A DNA stretch of 64,000 nucleotides, taken from contig CM053146.1 in NCBI GenBank assembly GCA_028571685.1, forward strand, positions 64,637,431 to 64,701,430, in the 5' to 3' direction. The stretch comes from Heterohyrax brucei (lineage: Eukaryota > Chordata > Mammalia > Hyracoidea > Procaviidae). A program made the translations under genes and the position numbers. This document shows, piece by piece, positions 32,770-44,499 of the stretch; within the stretch, counting starts at the first letter, position 1; every line of letters begins with the position of its first letter. The notes beneath the pieces are model-generated. The model saw only the letters and a list, made by a program, of their open reading frames with translations, searched no databases and had not been told where the DNA came from.

Positions 32770-32995
32770 ATGTTGGATGCATGTTCTTTCTGAGTTAAGT
32801 GTTGGAAAGATATTTTCCCTGTGGCTTGTCGTTTCATTCTTTTAACAGTGTTACGCACCTCTTGACGGAGTGTTTCACAGAGCAGAAGATTTTTGTTACA
32901 GTGAAGTTCAACTTAACCAATTTTTACTTACATTGATCATGTTGTTGGTATTGTCTCCCAAAAGTCACTGCCAAACCCAGTGTGACTTAGATTTT
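32770..32995 (-). mobile_element. L1 fragment
   Basis: TGTGGCTTGTCGTTTCATTC, CAGAGCAGAAGATTTTTGTT, GTGAAGTTCAACTTAACCAA and TTGTCTCCCAAAAGTCACTG match a widespread L1 3'-region segment in reverse orientation. Confidence 0.65.
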
Positions 32996-33095
32996 TTGTT
33001 ACAATTTTTGACTGAATACCAAATTTTGTAAATAGAAAAGCAGTGGAGACTGTGTTCAGTAATACCTGTGTCTATATATGGGCACACACTGCTTT

Positions 33096-33250
33096 GGGGA
33101 GCCCTGGTGGTGTAGTGGTTAAGTGCTCCAGCTGCTAACCAAAAGGTTGGTAGTTTGAATCCACCAGGCATGCTTTGAAAACTTCATAGGGTAGTTCCGT
33201 GCTCTCTATAGGGTTGCTGTAAGTTGGAATCAACTTGAGTGCCGTGGATG
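33096..33250 (+). mobile_element. AfroSINE, short form
   Basis: GGGAGCCCTGGTGGTGTAGT head is intact; TTGGTAGTTTGAATCCACCA box region; TTGCTGTAAGTTGGAATCAA tail. Confidence 0.95.
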
Positions 33251-33254
33251 GTCT

Positions 33255-33390
33255 ACTTTTATCAGGCTGTTAGTGTAGTGGTTTGAACTAGGTTAGTCTA
33301 TTAGTTGAGCTGGATTTGAACTATATTCTAGTAGTGGACTGCTGTGGGGTTGCTGTGCATCAGAGTCAACTCTGAGAAGTGAGGTTTTTT
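33255..33390 (+). mobile_element. Decayed AfroSINE-like copy
   Basis: GTTAGTGTAGTGGTTTGAAC and GGGGTTGCTGTGCATCAGAG are recognisable; the remainder is eroded. Confidence 0.5.
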
Positions 33391-33939
33391 GATAACCTAG
33401 ACTGGTTTGTGGCCTGTAGTGCTGGAGAACATCTTTCAGTTTTTGCACCACTCTGAGCTACACTGTCACCTGCACTGCAGAGAGTATTCTGTCCCTGGCT
33501 CCTGCCACCTTCTTAGCGATGAACTGCTGTTGCTTCTTGGAGGAAAGCTCATGGTTAGGCAGTGGGGGTTACTGATTCGGCTGAGTAGTCTCCAGTCTTA
33601 GATGGGCTTTTTGTGCCAGATCCTCAAGAGTTGAGGATCTACTGTTTTTCCCTATGTATTGTTTGTTACGGGGTGTAGAGTACAGATGAGTTTCATACCA
33701 TTCTCCCACTAGTTGCAGACTTCTGCTTTGTATCAGTGCAAAGTCCTTGCTGAGAGTTGGTTTCCTGCTGCTCTCCTAGCAGCAGCTGACTACTCCCTTC
33801 TACTAAAGCAAGATCTTGAACAGGGTGTCTCCAGGTTCTCCTGTTCTCAAACTTAACTGATCTTTGCTTGCGTTACAAAGAAGGAAGAGTCTTTCAGGTC
33901 TCCTGACAGCCTTTGTGAGCACTCAGTAAAGGACTGTAG

Positions 33940-34000
33940 AAATAGGACTCCCTTTGGTTGCCATGAGTCGGATCTGACTCGTCGGCACATGGCTTGGCTT
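33940..34000 (+). mobile_element. SINE/RTE tail fragment
   Basis: GTTGCCATGAGTCGGATCTG then ACTCGTCGGCA is the tail shared by AfroSINE and RTE. No head is visible. Confidence 0.55.
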
Positions 34001-34224
34001 TGTGTCTGGGATTCCCCGGGCTTTAAAACTGTCACACTAGCCAGTATTTGGCCTTTAGGAATTTAAGAATTTGATAAATTTAGGCCCTTTACACTTTTTA
34101 TAGTGGTCATCTCTCCCATTTTGGGAGGGTCACCTGTATCCTACTTCTGTTTTGTAGGATTTTGTCATCCTTTGGAATTCAGTTAATCTGGTTGCTATGC
34201 ATCTGCTGTTCTTTGGTGAGCTAA

Positions 34225-35285
34225 AAAATTGGCTTTGTTTTTAGGGGCTGTTGAGTTGGTTCCAATTCATAGTAACCTTATGCACAATAGAACAAACACT
34301 GCCAAGTCTTGCACCATGCCTACAATCATTTTTGTGCTCAAGCACATTGTTGCAGCCATCTTGTTGAGGGTTTTTCATTGACCCTCCATTTTACCAAGTA
34401 TGGTGTCCTCCAGGGATTGATCCCTTCTGACAGCATGTCCCAAGTATGTCAGATGCAGCCTTGCCGTCCGTGCTTGCAAGGAGTAGTCTGCTTGTGCTTC
34501 TTCCAGGACAGATGTTTATGTTCTTTTGACAGCCCGTGTTGCAGTCAGTATTTGCCAACACCACAGTTTAGTGGTGTCAGTTCTTCTGTCTTTCTTATTC
34601 ATTGTCCAGCTTTCACATGCATAAGATGAAATTAAAAATGCCATGGTTTGGGTCAGGCGCACCTTAATCTTCAAGGTGATGTCTTTTTGACACTTAAAAG
34701 AGGTCTCTTTCAGCAGATTTTCTGAATGTGATACATTTTCTGATTTCTTGACTGCTACTTTCTTGGCCGTTGACTCTGGAACCAAGTAAAAGGAAATCCT
34801 TAACACCTCAATCTTTTCTCCCCTTATCATGATATTGCTTACTGGTTCAGTTGTGAGGATTTTTTTCTTGATGTTGAGGTGTAATCTATACTGAAGGCTG
34901 CGGTCTTTGATCTTCTTCAGCAAACACTTCAAGCCCTTTTCATGTCAGCAAGCAAGGTTGTGTAGTCTGCATGATAGTGGCTGTATGAGTTTTCCCTCAA
35001 TCCTGATGCCTGATTCTTCATATAGTCCAGCTTCTCAAATTATTTGATCAGTATATAGATTGGGTAGGTATAGTGAAAGGATATGATCCTGACACTCACC
35101 TTTCCTGACTTTAAACCACGCAGTGCCCCTTGTTCTCACACAACTACCTCTTCATCCATGTACAGATTCCTCATGTGCACAGTTAAGTGTCCTGGAATTC
35201 CCATTCTCTGAAATGTTACTCATAGTTTGTTATGCTCCACACAGTCTAATACCTCTGCATAGTCAAAAATAGGCTTTATAAATTA
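34225..35285 (-). mobile_element. RTE-clade LINE fragment (ORF2 part plus tail)
   Basis: The minus-strand segment carries the tail (GGGGCTGTTGAGTTGGTTCC at 34244) at its left, followed by ORF2 reverse-transcriptase-derived sequence. It is the largest RTE piece in the window and has multiple frame breaks. Confidence 0.75.
34516..34932 (-). pseudogene. RTE reverse transcriptase C-terminal remnant
   Basis: The 138-codon minus-strand frame shows LNIKKKILTTEP, ITLKIKVRLTQTMAF and YACESWTMNKKDRR...LWCW, the region following the RT palm in RTE/BovB-type LINEs. The catalytic palm and endonuclease are not within it. It is a pseudogene fragment, not a host gene. Confidence 0.75.
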
Positions 35286-35860
35286 TTTTGTTATAGAAAA
35301 TGATGTTCTGTTGTGTCTTACCACCCATATACCCGCAGTTATATTCAGTAGTTAATACCAACACAGATGTAAGGAGCCCTGGTGGTGCAATGGTTAAACT
35401 TCAGGCTGCTGACCCAAAAGTTGGCGGTTGGAACCCACCAGTAGCTCTGAGAGAGAAAAGACCTCATGCTTTGCTCCTGTAAAGATCACAACTTAGGATC
35501 AAAACTACAATGAGATACCATCTCACCCCAACAAGGTTGGCCTTGATCCTCCTCCCCCCAAAAAACACAAAACAACAAATGCTGGAGAGGCTGTGGAGAA
35601 ATTGGAACTCTATACTGATGATAGGACTGCAAAATGGTACAGTCTGTTTGGAAAGCAGTCTGACACTTTCTTAAAAAACTGGGAATAGATACACCATTTG
35701 ACCCAGTAATCTCACTGCTTGGAATATATTCTGCAGAAGAAAGGGCAATCACAGGAACAGATACATGCACACAAATGTTTATTGTAGCACAGCCACAATA
35801 GCAGAAAGATAGAATCCACTCAGATGCCCAACAACAGATGAATAGATAAATAATTTATGG

Positions 35861-35882
35861 TATATATATATATATATATATA
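35861..35882. repeat. (TA)11 microsatellite in L1
   Basis: Eleven uninterrupted TA units within the L1. Confidence 0.95.
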
Positions 35883-36824
35883 CTCAGTGGAACACTATAC
35901 AAGGATAAAGAATAATGACAGTTTTAGGAAGCATCTTATAACTTGGTTTCAATTGGAAGACATTATGCTGAATGGAATTAGTCAGCAGCACAAGGACAAA
36001 TACTGTATGAGACTCCTACTATAAGGACTTAAAAACAGACTCAAAGAAAAGACTTTGATGGCTGTAAGGGAGGGGAGAGAGAAAGAGAGGGATGGTTATA
36101 GATTAGATGATAGAAATTTGGTTGGGTGAAATCAGTGACAGCACATGTTAGAAAGAAGATCAATTTAACTGGACTTCAGCATAACCTGAACACTCTTCCT
36201 ATCTTAATCCAATAATGCAAGGACAGAGTGGCAGAGGTGGGGGTCCAGGGGACATCAAGGCTAATTAGCATAACTAACCTATTGCTAAGAGAGTCGTCTG
36301 CATTCCATATCGGTGAATGGCGTCTGGGGTCTTAAAAGCTAGCAAGCTGCCATCTGATGTGCACGAAAAAGTCCCAATTTAGCAGGAACAGATGATCACC
36401 AAGGACCAAAATGACATGGGGGAAAGAGAACCTGGAAGAGAGAAAGACCCACATGTATGGGTGACTGTATCAACATGTGACCAGAAGAACTGTATGGTGC
36501 CTGGCCACCACCAATGATGGACGTGATGGGGCTCACAAAGTTGAGTCTCAGTGGCAATACGAGAATAAAAGGGATGCACACTGAAAATTCCAGTAGAAGA
36601 CTACAATTGATAGTCTGAAGGCCCTGGGAGCATGGCGCCTAGACCTGATGCTGCTCCTGTTCATGAATCATGACTGAGGTCAACTCACTGGACAGGAATG
36701 GAATGGACTTGGTGACTCAGAGTGAACATACCCTTTTGCACTTTATGGTTCTGTGCATCTTTAGGATGCTGTCACACTAGCCTCTTACTAGAGAGGAGTG
36801 GAGAGGGTAGAGAAGAGGGGACAG

Positions 36825-37277
36825 TTTTTTTTTTTTATCACTGAGTGAAAATGTACATTCCCATATAAATTTACATGCCCACCTGTATGCAGCTTCCACT
36901 GCTCTCCCTGCCCGGTGACAGCACACTATTCCTCTCTGCTCCGTACCTGTCTCATCCTCCCAACAGTCTCCTTTCCCCTCCTCTCCACCCACTGTCCTTC
37001 CTCCAGCCAGAGGTCAGCAGGATGATATCCTATAGATGCATAGAACCATGAAGTGCATCCAATACATGGTCACTCTGCACAGCCAAATCCAATCCATTCA
37101 TGTCCAAAGAATGGACCTTCGTTATGATTTATGGGCAAGGGCAGCATCAGGGCCAGGGGCCATGCTCCCAGTGGAGCCCCAAAACCACTGGACCATCAAC
37201 TGAGGTCTTTTAGTGGAGGTCTCAGGGTACACCCCTTTATGTTCTTGTGTTGCCAGTGAAAATCAAACTTAGCTCCA
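36825..37277 (-). mobile_element. L1 3' end nested in L1, opposite orientation
   Basis: Begins with a T12 run (reverse-complement poly(A), 36825-36836), then the L1 3' terminus in reverse (AGTGAAAATGTACATTCCCA). It is flanked by a perfect 7-bp duplication, GGGACAG, at 36818-36824 and 37278-37284. Its sequence matches the host L1's own 3' end at 37300-37421 in inverted orientation. Confidence 0.92.
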
Positions 37278-37561
37278 GGGACAGGAGATTTTTAAGAGGG
37301 TATGATGTGTGGAACAGAAAGGAGGAGTGTGCTGTCACTGGGCAAGGAGAACAGTAGGAGCTGCACATGGTTGGGCATGCAAATTTAAACTGGATTGTAC
37401 ACTTTCAGTCACAATTAAAACAGATTACAGCTTAGGAAACCTTGTGGGACCATTCTACTCTGTCCTAGTAGGTTGCTGTGAGTTGGAGTCAGTTTGACAA
37501 CGTAACAGGAGCAGCAGTATGTTATCTTCATGTGTACATATTTTCTGAATTAAATATTAAT

Positions 37562-38045
37562 TATCTAATGCTTCTATAGCATATATCTCAAGCAGGTGAC
37601 TTTAACAAACAGAGTTATTTTCTCACATCTAGTAGGCTAGAAGTTCTGATGCCGGGCACCAGCTCTGAGGGAAGTCTTTCTCTCTCTGTCAGCCCTGGAG
37701 GAAGATCATTGTCTTCAATCTTCCCCTAGTTTAGGGACCCTAGGTCCAAAAGATGTGTTTGACTTCTGGCGCTACATTTTTGGTGGTATTAGGTCCCCAC
37801 ATTCTGTTTCTTAACCTTTCTCTTCTATATCTGATTAAGATCTAACCTGAATGTATAGATTGAGTACTGCATGATTATTGTAACAACCACAAATCCCAAC
37901 TCATTAACTTTATATAGATAGGATTTACCACACATGGGAAAATCACATATGATGACAAAACAGACAGTCACAATACTGGAAATCATGGGTAAGCCAAGTT
38001 GACACACTTATTTGGGGGGAGAGTGTCATAATTCAAACGGTAACA
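37562..38045 (-). mobile_element. MaLR-like LTR, near complete
   Basis: Reverse complement begins TGTTACCGTTTGAATTATGA, and the interior shares AGCCAAGTTGACACACTTAT and TTGGTGGTATTAGGTCCCCA with the family seen at 17758 and 46572. Confidence 0.7.
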
Positions 38046-38159
38046 AGTATTATTCTAGAACTACTTAAAATAAGTTGCAGGTATCATAATAACTACACTA
38101 AATGTCTGTAATGTTTTTTCTAAGTTTATGAACAATATTTAAAAACAAAAACCTTTTCA

Positions 38160-38300
38160 CTCTGAAGAAAATTAACAGTTCTGTTAATATTTTCTAAAAT
38201 CCAGTCCCATATTCAAATTTTCTGTTGCTTATCTTTTTGAATTACATTCCAAAGTTCATGCATTCCATTTGGTTTTGTGTCTTAAGTCTCGAACAGAATA
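38160..38300 (-). mobile_element. Possible old L1 fragment
   Basis: AAAATCCAGTCCCATATTCA and GGTTTTGTGTCTTAAGTCTC resemble an old L1 segment in reverse; weak. Confidence 0.35.
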
Positions 38301-38554
38301 GTCCTCACATAGTTTTATTTTCGTATATTGACCTATTAAAGAGTGCACGCCTATTGTATTACAGAACGTTCTCTATACTGAATATATCTTGATTCTTGTG
38401 TTACTTGTATTTAATTATGGTTGTTATATATTTTAGTATTAAAATTGCTATTTAACATTTTTTCCAAAAGTACTTTTCTTTTTTGCAGTTTCCTGCCCTT
38501 ATATTCAAGCTTTTCTTTATGTAAATGCAGTGAACATCAAAAAAAAAAAAAGCA

Positions 38555-38750
38555 ACCAACAAAACCTGTTACCATCAGTTCCAACTCATAGTGACTTTAT
38601 AGAATGGTAGACCTGCTCCATAGAATTGCCAAGGCTGTGATCTTTACAGGAGTAGACCACCGCATCTGTCTCTTGTAAAGGCTAGGGTGTTCTGACTGCC
38701 AACCATTTGTTTACACCCAAGCACTTAATGCCTGAGCAACTGGGGCTCCT
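38555..38750 (-). mobile_element. AfroSINE, long form
   Basis: AAACCTGTTACCATCAGTTC tail, long-form TGTGATCTTTACAGGAGTAG middle and CTGGGGCTCC head end. Confidence 0.9.
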
Positions 38751-39115
38751 CCTTGTAAGCATAGTTTGTTTTTAGTCTGTCTGAAATACTTCATTAAACA
38801 TTTTTACTGGTCTCTTTTTTTCAAGGACCTTGTTTCATTGTATACTTGGTTAACCCCTGCTCACTGTTCTTGAAAAATTATTTGTAGAAATAATTTAAGG
38901 CCTAGCATTAAGGTTTGTTTTTGCTTCTGCCTGGTGGGTTGTTAGGCTAGGACAGCCTTAAACCAAAATGAGGTTTGAGCTTTTATTTAACTTCCTGGAA
39001 ATACCATCCTAGGCTGCAAATTTGTTCAAGGAGCTATTTTGCTTTTGGTTTAACTCTAACCTGAAGTCATAGCCCTTTGGAGTCCAATGTATTGTGGGGA
39101 AGTAACCTATTAAAG

Positions 39116-39272
39116 AAAACTCTGGTGGTGTAGGGGTTGAATGTTACGCTTGCTAACTAGAAGATCAGCCATTCAGATTCACCACGCACTCTTTGGAAGC
39201 TCCGGGAAGTTCTGCTCCGTCTTATAGTGTTGCTGTAAGTCTCAATTGACTTGATGGCAGAGAGGTTTGGGC
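39116..39272 (+). mobile_element. AfroSINE, short form
   Basis: AACTCTGGTGGTGTAGGGGT, AGATCAGCCATTCAGATTCA and GCTGTAAGTCTCAATTGACT. Confidence 0.88.
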
Positions 39273-41149
39273 CTATCAAATTCCTCACCTTGTGCATCTT
39301 TTGAGCTTTGGTTTCCTACCACAAGACTGATGAAAATGCAAGTTAAAGTTTGTTTGAAATCTGTAGATGTCCTTGGGGAAAAAGTGCCTGTTGTATTGTC
39401 ATATGTCTTTAAGTGTCTTTTGTTGGCCTAGTAAGCCTTATTATCCTGTCAACTTTCACATCTTTTAAGACAAGACTTAATATAGTAACTTTTTTTTTGT
39501 TAATTGTTTTAAGGGAAGGATTCATTTGAATAATTTGCCACTATCAAGAACTAGAGATGCTGTCCATGGCATTTTGTCTAGCTGTGCTGTTATACATGTA
39601 TCATGGTTGGCTGGTTATTTCTCTCCACTTCTCCAGCCCTTGAAATAAGAGTTCAGGAAATAGGTCTTGTGACTATATTCCTAGAGTTTAGCACTGTTCC
39701 CTGTATGTTATGTTGTAGGAGTTCAGTAACTACTTATTCTAAAAAGCTGAGCTGGAGCTAGGTTTTTAGTATTAATTATTTGTTATTATTATTTGGTAGT
39801 TTAGAAATTATAAGTAGAAAAGATAGCGTAGAGTTGTGGATGCTGGACCAAAAAATTTGAACTTCCTCCTTAAGGTGATGGGAAGCAGTTGGAAGTTTGA
39901 TTGGGATAACACAAATGAAAATGTTTGGGTTGATGGTAAGTTCTTTAGTTATTAACAGGCTTGGTTGGTTAATCTAAGGTAGACCTGGCGTCTGAGTAAA
40001 ATCTTGCTGGAAAATACGGCGAATTTAAATCTGTCTATATTGTCTATATTTGTTCCAGAGTTGTGAAATATTCTTTCAGTTGTGTTTAACATGTGACTGA
40101 GATCTTGTAACTTGCTGCTTACATCAAGCACAAAGTGAATTTTAGCATTTTGTTATACAGAATTCCTTAAGCATTTTACCTAGACTTCTTAAAGTATAAG
40201 GCAAAGTAATTTCCACAGAACAGATAAAATTGTGCTGTTTATAGACAGCAAAAACATGTTTTCTGTCTGAAGATTATTTATAGTGATCAGCAGGATACCA
40301 GGGAGTTCTTTAAGAGCTCTTCAGAGTTTCCTAGGAATTCCTAAAGTGAAATTACCTCAAAAATTTGTTATTTTAGGGTAGCTTATAAGCCATAGGCTTG
40401 TGGGATACACATAATTACATAAATTCTGGAGTTGGTATGAATACGTGTTTTTCATCTTTGTTATTTGTGTCAGCCACTGTTAATATCTTAAGATGAGGAC
40501 TCTTACCAAAGATAAAATATGGCTAGTTAGGTAAACTCTTGGAGTTAAATATCAGCTTCAGAAGATCTTCATCCAAAGGATTGCGTTTAATAAGCTGAAA
40601 AGTTAAGCTAAAAATTTCAAAGATTGTCTATAAAATATTTTTGGCTTGCTGTTTTCTTTCTGTATTTCAAAGAAGTTTTGGTGAAACAAAATGTCACCTC
40701 TTGGGGCTGTCACTGCCTCCACTAAGTCCTACACCAGTTGTTGATACAGAACATGAGCACAATTCCAGTGGACCTTGGAAGCATAGCTGAAAGCAAGTAC
40801 AATTTAAGCTCAAGTTAAGTTTGTTAGGCAAACTGCATAGTATTTGTGAGGGCTCTGTAAAATTGAGGAGGTGGTATGTACTTTTATCTTCTCTGCTCAG
40901 GCTCATCATCCACTATCCTGTAACCTCACTTATAAAACACAAGGTCAAAGATGAAATTATTAAGATGTCAAGATGTAAGCAGCAGAGCTTTTAAATAGAT
41001 ACAGAGCCCTTTTTTGATTGCACAGGTTATACATCTGTGAAGCTGACACTGGTAGGTCATTATTATCACACATGCAGAGAGATCCCAACTTTGCAACATT
41101 AGAATGAAATCTGAATGTAAAAAAACTGGTGACAGAAGAAAACTAGACA

Positions 41150-41270
41150 GACAGATGCTGTCAAGTCAACTCCAAAGCACAGCAATCTTAGGTACAGCAG
41201 AATGAAACTTGCCCAGTTCTGCAGCTATTGGGCTGGTGCATGTCACCAAGGGTCTCCTCACCCTTACTGG
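41150..41270 (-). mobile_element. Decayed AfroSINE/RTE-tail-like sequence
   Basis: GATGCTGTCAAGTCAACTCC then AAAGCACAGCAATCTTAGGT looks like a reverse-complement tail; the remainder is not recognisable. Confidence 0.4.
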
Positions 41271-41344
41271 CCCTCTAATTCATCAAACATAAGGTAACTG
41301 GGTAACCGTTATCTATAATGTTGAAGAAAGTGTATACATACAAG

Positions 41345-41464
41345 GTTTTTTGTACTGTGTGTTTTAAAAGCTGTTGGTTAAAAGCTGTAAACTTCAAGTA
41401 AACTTCAAGTTTTTTGTACTGTGTGTTTTAAAAGCTGTTGGTTAAAAGCTGTAAACTTCAAGTA
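41345..41464. repeat. 64-bp tandem duplication
   Basis: The 56-bp core beginning GTTTTTTGTACTGTGTGTTT occurs at 41345 and again at 41409 with no difference, joined by an 8-bp AACTTCAA that itself repeats the unit's end. Confidence 0.97.
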
Positions 41465-41534
41465 CCTACTTAGGTTGCATAGGTATAATAGCACTTAGAA
41501 TTATTTAAATTATGTGGTTATTCGTGTAGTGTGT

Positions 41535-41690
41535 TTGTATGTTCTCCACCAGCCTACAGCTTCATTGAGGGTAGGTGCACTAGTTGTGTTCAGTGTTGTT
41601 CTCCACTTCATCTTGCTTAGTGTAGTGCCTAGCACTTAGTAAGCATTCAGAAAGTGATGTGTTAAATGAATGAGCTTGAAAAGATACAGA
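41535..41690 (+). mobile_element. L2 3' end
   Basis: CTACAGCTTCATTGAGGGTA ... GTGTAGTGCCTAGCACTTAG ... TAAATGAATGAG follows the L2 3'-end consensus order. Confidence 0.75.
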
Positions 41691-42426
41691 ACTTCCTAAG
41701 TGGTCTGGTAGTTTTTCAAGGACTACACTTTGGATTTTTCGTTACTTTTTTATGCTTTTGACCTACAGCTTATGCAACCAAATTAGGATATTTTCGTGTA
41801 ACCACCTAGATTGTCAGAATTCGATCATTTTATATAGCAGAGTTGCCAAAAATAGTTTCATGTGCTATAAATTTTCTCTCTCACAGGACTCTGCCTCTTT
41901 GTCTTCTCTCAAGTGGTTTGCTTGTAGCAGATTTCTGACTAGGTAGGTTAGTTGCTCTCATCATGCACATCCTGTAATAGTCAAAGTAAACCATGAGAGG
42001 TAAGATCAAGAATCATTATTTTTGCTAAAGAACCAACTATAGGCCTCTGTTTTTCAAAAAGCATTTTGTATCTCTATTTAAATTCCTAATCCACAAGGAT
42101 AGTCCCTTGTTTAGTATTTTTATAGCTTTCGTGGTAAGATAACAAATCTGCTACTTGTTAATGTGGGCTTTTCTATTTTTCTGCTGTTATGTAGCATGTA
42201 TCAAATATTTACATAGTTTATGAAAAGCTCATGGTGCAGAAGGTTTCTGAGTCAGATGACTATGTGATGTATCGTCCATACCAGGATACTGTGAAGAGAC
42301 AGTGCAAGTACTATTAATCATTTTTTTCAGGATTAACAAGCCTAAACTAGGACTTTTGGGGGACATAAGCTGGGACTGTTCTGGGAACGTCATTCTACTT
42401 GAAGTATGGTAGTCCCTGAGAGGCAC

Positions 42427-42602
42427 AAACTATTAAGTGTTTACCTGCTTACCAGAAGGTTGAAACTTTAAATCTACTGAGAAAAGCCTGACAGTGTATA
42501 TTGAGAAGACACAGTCATTGAAAATGACTATGGAGAAGGTTCTGTTTGGAAACATTTGAGGTTGCTGGAAGTCAGAATTGACTCAGTGGCAACTGGTTGG
42601 TT
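42427..42602 (+). mobile_element. AfroSINE, long form, degraded
   Basis: CTTACCAGAAGGTTGAAACT, GAAAATGACTATGGAGAAGG and GAAGTCAGAATTGACTCAGT. Confidence 0.75.
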
Positions 42603-42967
42603 ATTTTTACCTACATAAGTAAAACAGATTCTTGAACTACCCCTCACCAGTCCCACTTTACAAAGGCATCTACTTTATTTCTTTACCTGTGTCTCCTAGG
42701 ATGTGTTTACACTGACGTTTCATGGATTTTTGTTATTACCTATCTGTTGCCTTTTCCTTACTACTATCATTCTTCTACCCAGTTCTGTTCCTCAGCATAT
42801 TTGTAGCAGAATTACTGATTCAGCTGGCAGTCTGTGTTGGCATTACTGAGTAAATAAGTATTAGAATTCAGTCAAGTAAAAGTATGCCTACCTTCTTGAA
42901 CAACTGTTTTCTCTAAGTTAAAAAGAAGCGTAGTTTTTAAAAATGTGTTGTGGTCTGTGTGCTCAGC

Positions 42968-43092
42968 ACCTGTTGAGTCAGTTCTGTTTTACCAGCTAAG
43001 CTACCCTCTAGGACAGAGTAGAAGTATCCCATAGGCTTACCAAAGAGTGGCTGATGGATATCAGCCAAGATCACAACCATTCAAGCACCAAA
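42968..43092 (-). mobile_element. AfroSINE, eroded
   Basis: GCACCTGTTGAGTCAGTTCT, GGACAGAGTAGAAGTATCCC and ATCACAACCATTCAAGCACC. Confidence 0.75.
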
Positions 43093-43096
43093 GCAA

Positions 43097-43250
43097 AAAA
43101 AAGCCACCATTGTTAAGTAGATTTCAACTCATAGTGACCCTGTGGGACAGAGGAGAACTGCCCCATAGAATTTCCAGGGAGTGCTTGGAGGATTTTGACG
43201 TTCTGATTAGCAGACGTAGCACTTAAGCACTACACCACCAGGGCTCTGCA
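43097..43250 (-). mobile_element. AfroSINE, short form
   Basis: CCACCATTGTTAAGTAGATT, GAACTGCCCCATAGAATTTC and CACTACACCACCAGGGCTCT; tandem with the previous copy. Confidence 0.92.
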
Positions 43251-43469
43251 TTAACCATAGTCAAATGATAGATAGTTCCTTGAAAATTTCTCTTAGAAAC
43301 ATGTTACATTTTCTGCTTTTTGTTGTGCTTTCCTTGAGGATTCCTCAACTATATCCTAGTTGTTTTGTTGAGTTTATTTCAGTGTGCCACATTATGAATT
43401 TCCATGACTATTTACTCTGTATTCTTAAGCATCTAGTTCTTACGTTATGAATGAATGTTTTTTCTTAAG

Positions 43470-43506
43470 AGTCGGACCTGGCTTGACAGCAGTGGTTTTT
43501 CTTTTT
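43470..43506 (+). mobile_element. AfroSINE tail fragment
   Basis: GAGTCGGACCTGGCTTGACA then GCAGTGG; only the tail is present. Confidence 0.6.
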
Positions 43507-43969
43507 AAGAGGGTAATAAAGTGTTTCCTAGGTTACTTTTTTATTTTTTTGTACTTTAATTGGTTGTTTTGGGCTTTGATATTGAAGCCCTTCCTTGGAT
43601 AACCTAGTGATCCTCACTTAAAAAGCTGATTAGAAATTCTTGCTGACTGATGGACTTTGTTGTAGAGTAGGATGGTCAAATGGCAAGCTAGCTTTTTATT
43701 TTAGAACATTCTGAATGTCAGTATCCACTAGTTTTATCTCTTGTTCTTTGTTGATCCAAGAGAAATACCTGAACCTCCTGACAGCATTGTGGAGGGAAAC
43801 CAGGAAACAATCTTTGGATGTCAACATTGAATATACAATTTTCTTTTATTCATTGTATCTACCACTCTTCCTAGCTCCCTCTTCATTATTCATTAGTGGG
43901 GAGAGAGGGATGTGTGTGAGATTTTGATTTTCTAGAGAATAGAATAAATATTCCATCTTTAAGGGATAA

Positions 43970-44151
43970 GACCAAACCCACTGCCGTCGAGTCAGTTTTG
44001 ACTCATAGCGACCCTGTAGGTCAGGGTAGAACTGCTCCTTAGAATTTCCAAGGAGTGCCTGGTGGATTTGAACTGCCAACTTTTTGGTTAGCCAGCCAGC
44101 CCAGTGCCATCGAGTCGGGTTAGCAGGCATAGCATTTAATCACAGTGCCAC
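43970..44151 (-). mobile_element. AfroSINE with internal self-templated insert
   Basis: A well-preserved copy (AACCCACTGCCGTCGAGTCA ... GTGGATTTGAACTGCCAACT). The conserved TTGGTTAGCAGG is interrupted by about 27 bp resembling the SINE's own tail (CCCAGTGCCATCGAGTCGGG at 44100-44119). Confidence 0.92.
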
Positions 44152-44499
44152 AGAGAATATAATTTAAGCAAGGTCAGACAGCTGTGAAGTATTTCCTACA
44201 TGTTTTCAAAGATTTTTTTTCCTAGTATTGGAAAATAATCACAACATTTTAAGTGAAAAAGGAATCCATAAAACTCATACAATATGTTTCTAATTACAGA
44301 AGCAAAAAGAGAGAAACACGCTTGGAAGGAAATAAACCAAATGTCAAGTTTGCTTTATGTAAAAATGAAGAATTGTCTTATTTTGTAAATTTTTTTTCTG
44401 TCTTTTCTGCCTAAACATTCCCTATTCCACAACAACAACCACTTGCTGTCACATCTTTAACAAATGAAAACAGAGTACTAGATAACATGTATATTTTTG

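Larger units (their letters stand above)
35499..37421 (+). mobile_element. L1 3' portion, 5'-truncated
   Basis: Starts in the CTACAATGAGATACCATCTC region (35507) of the L1 3' part and runs through the 3' UTR to TTCAGTCACAATTAAAAC. It is flanked by a 16-bp target duplication with two mismatches. It is interrupted at 36825-37277 by a second, inverted L1 end. A (TA)11 run sits at 35861-35882. Confidence 0.9.
35370..37508 (+). mobile_element. AfroSINE (long form) split by an L1
   Basis: Left half 35370-35498 (GGAGCCCTGGTGGTGCAATG ... GCTCCTGTAAAGATCACAAC) and right half 37422-37508 (TTACAGCTTAGGAAACCTTG ... GAGTTGGAGTCAGTTTGACA) form one SINE. The L1 insertion at 35499-37421 duplicated AGATCACAACTTAGGA (35483-35498) as AGATTACAGCTTAGGA (37422-37437). 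Confidence 0.9.

Noticed and set aside
33096-33250. tRNA gene suggested by A/B-box-like sequence in SINE heads
   Set aside because: The box-like motifs are part of the tRNA-derived SINE head and there is no cloverleaf; this applies to all AfroSINE copies.
34516-34932. 138-codon ORF as a host gene
   Set aside because: The motifs are those of an RTE-type reverse transcriptase C-terminus and it lies in a larger decayed LINE.
35486-36992. Several minus-strand ORFs
   Set aside because: They lie in L1 3' sequence and are antisense to it; no protein family resemblance.
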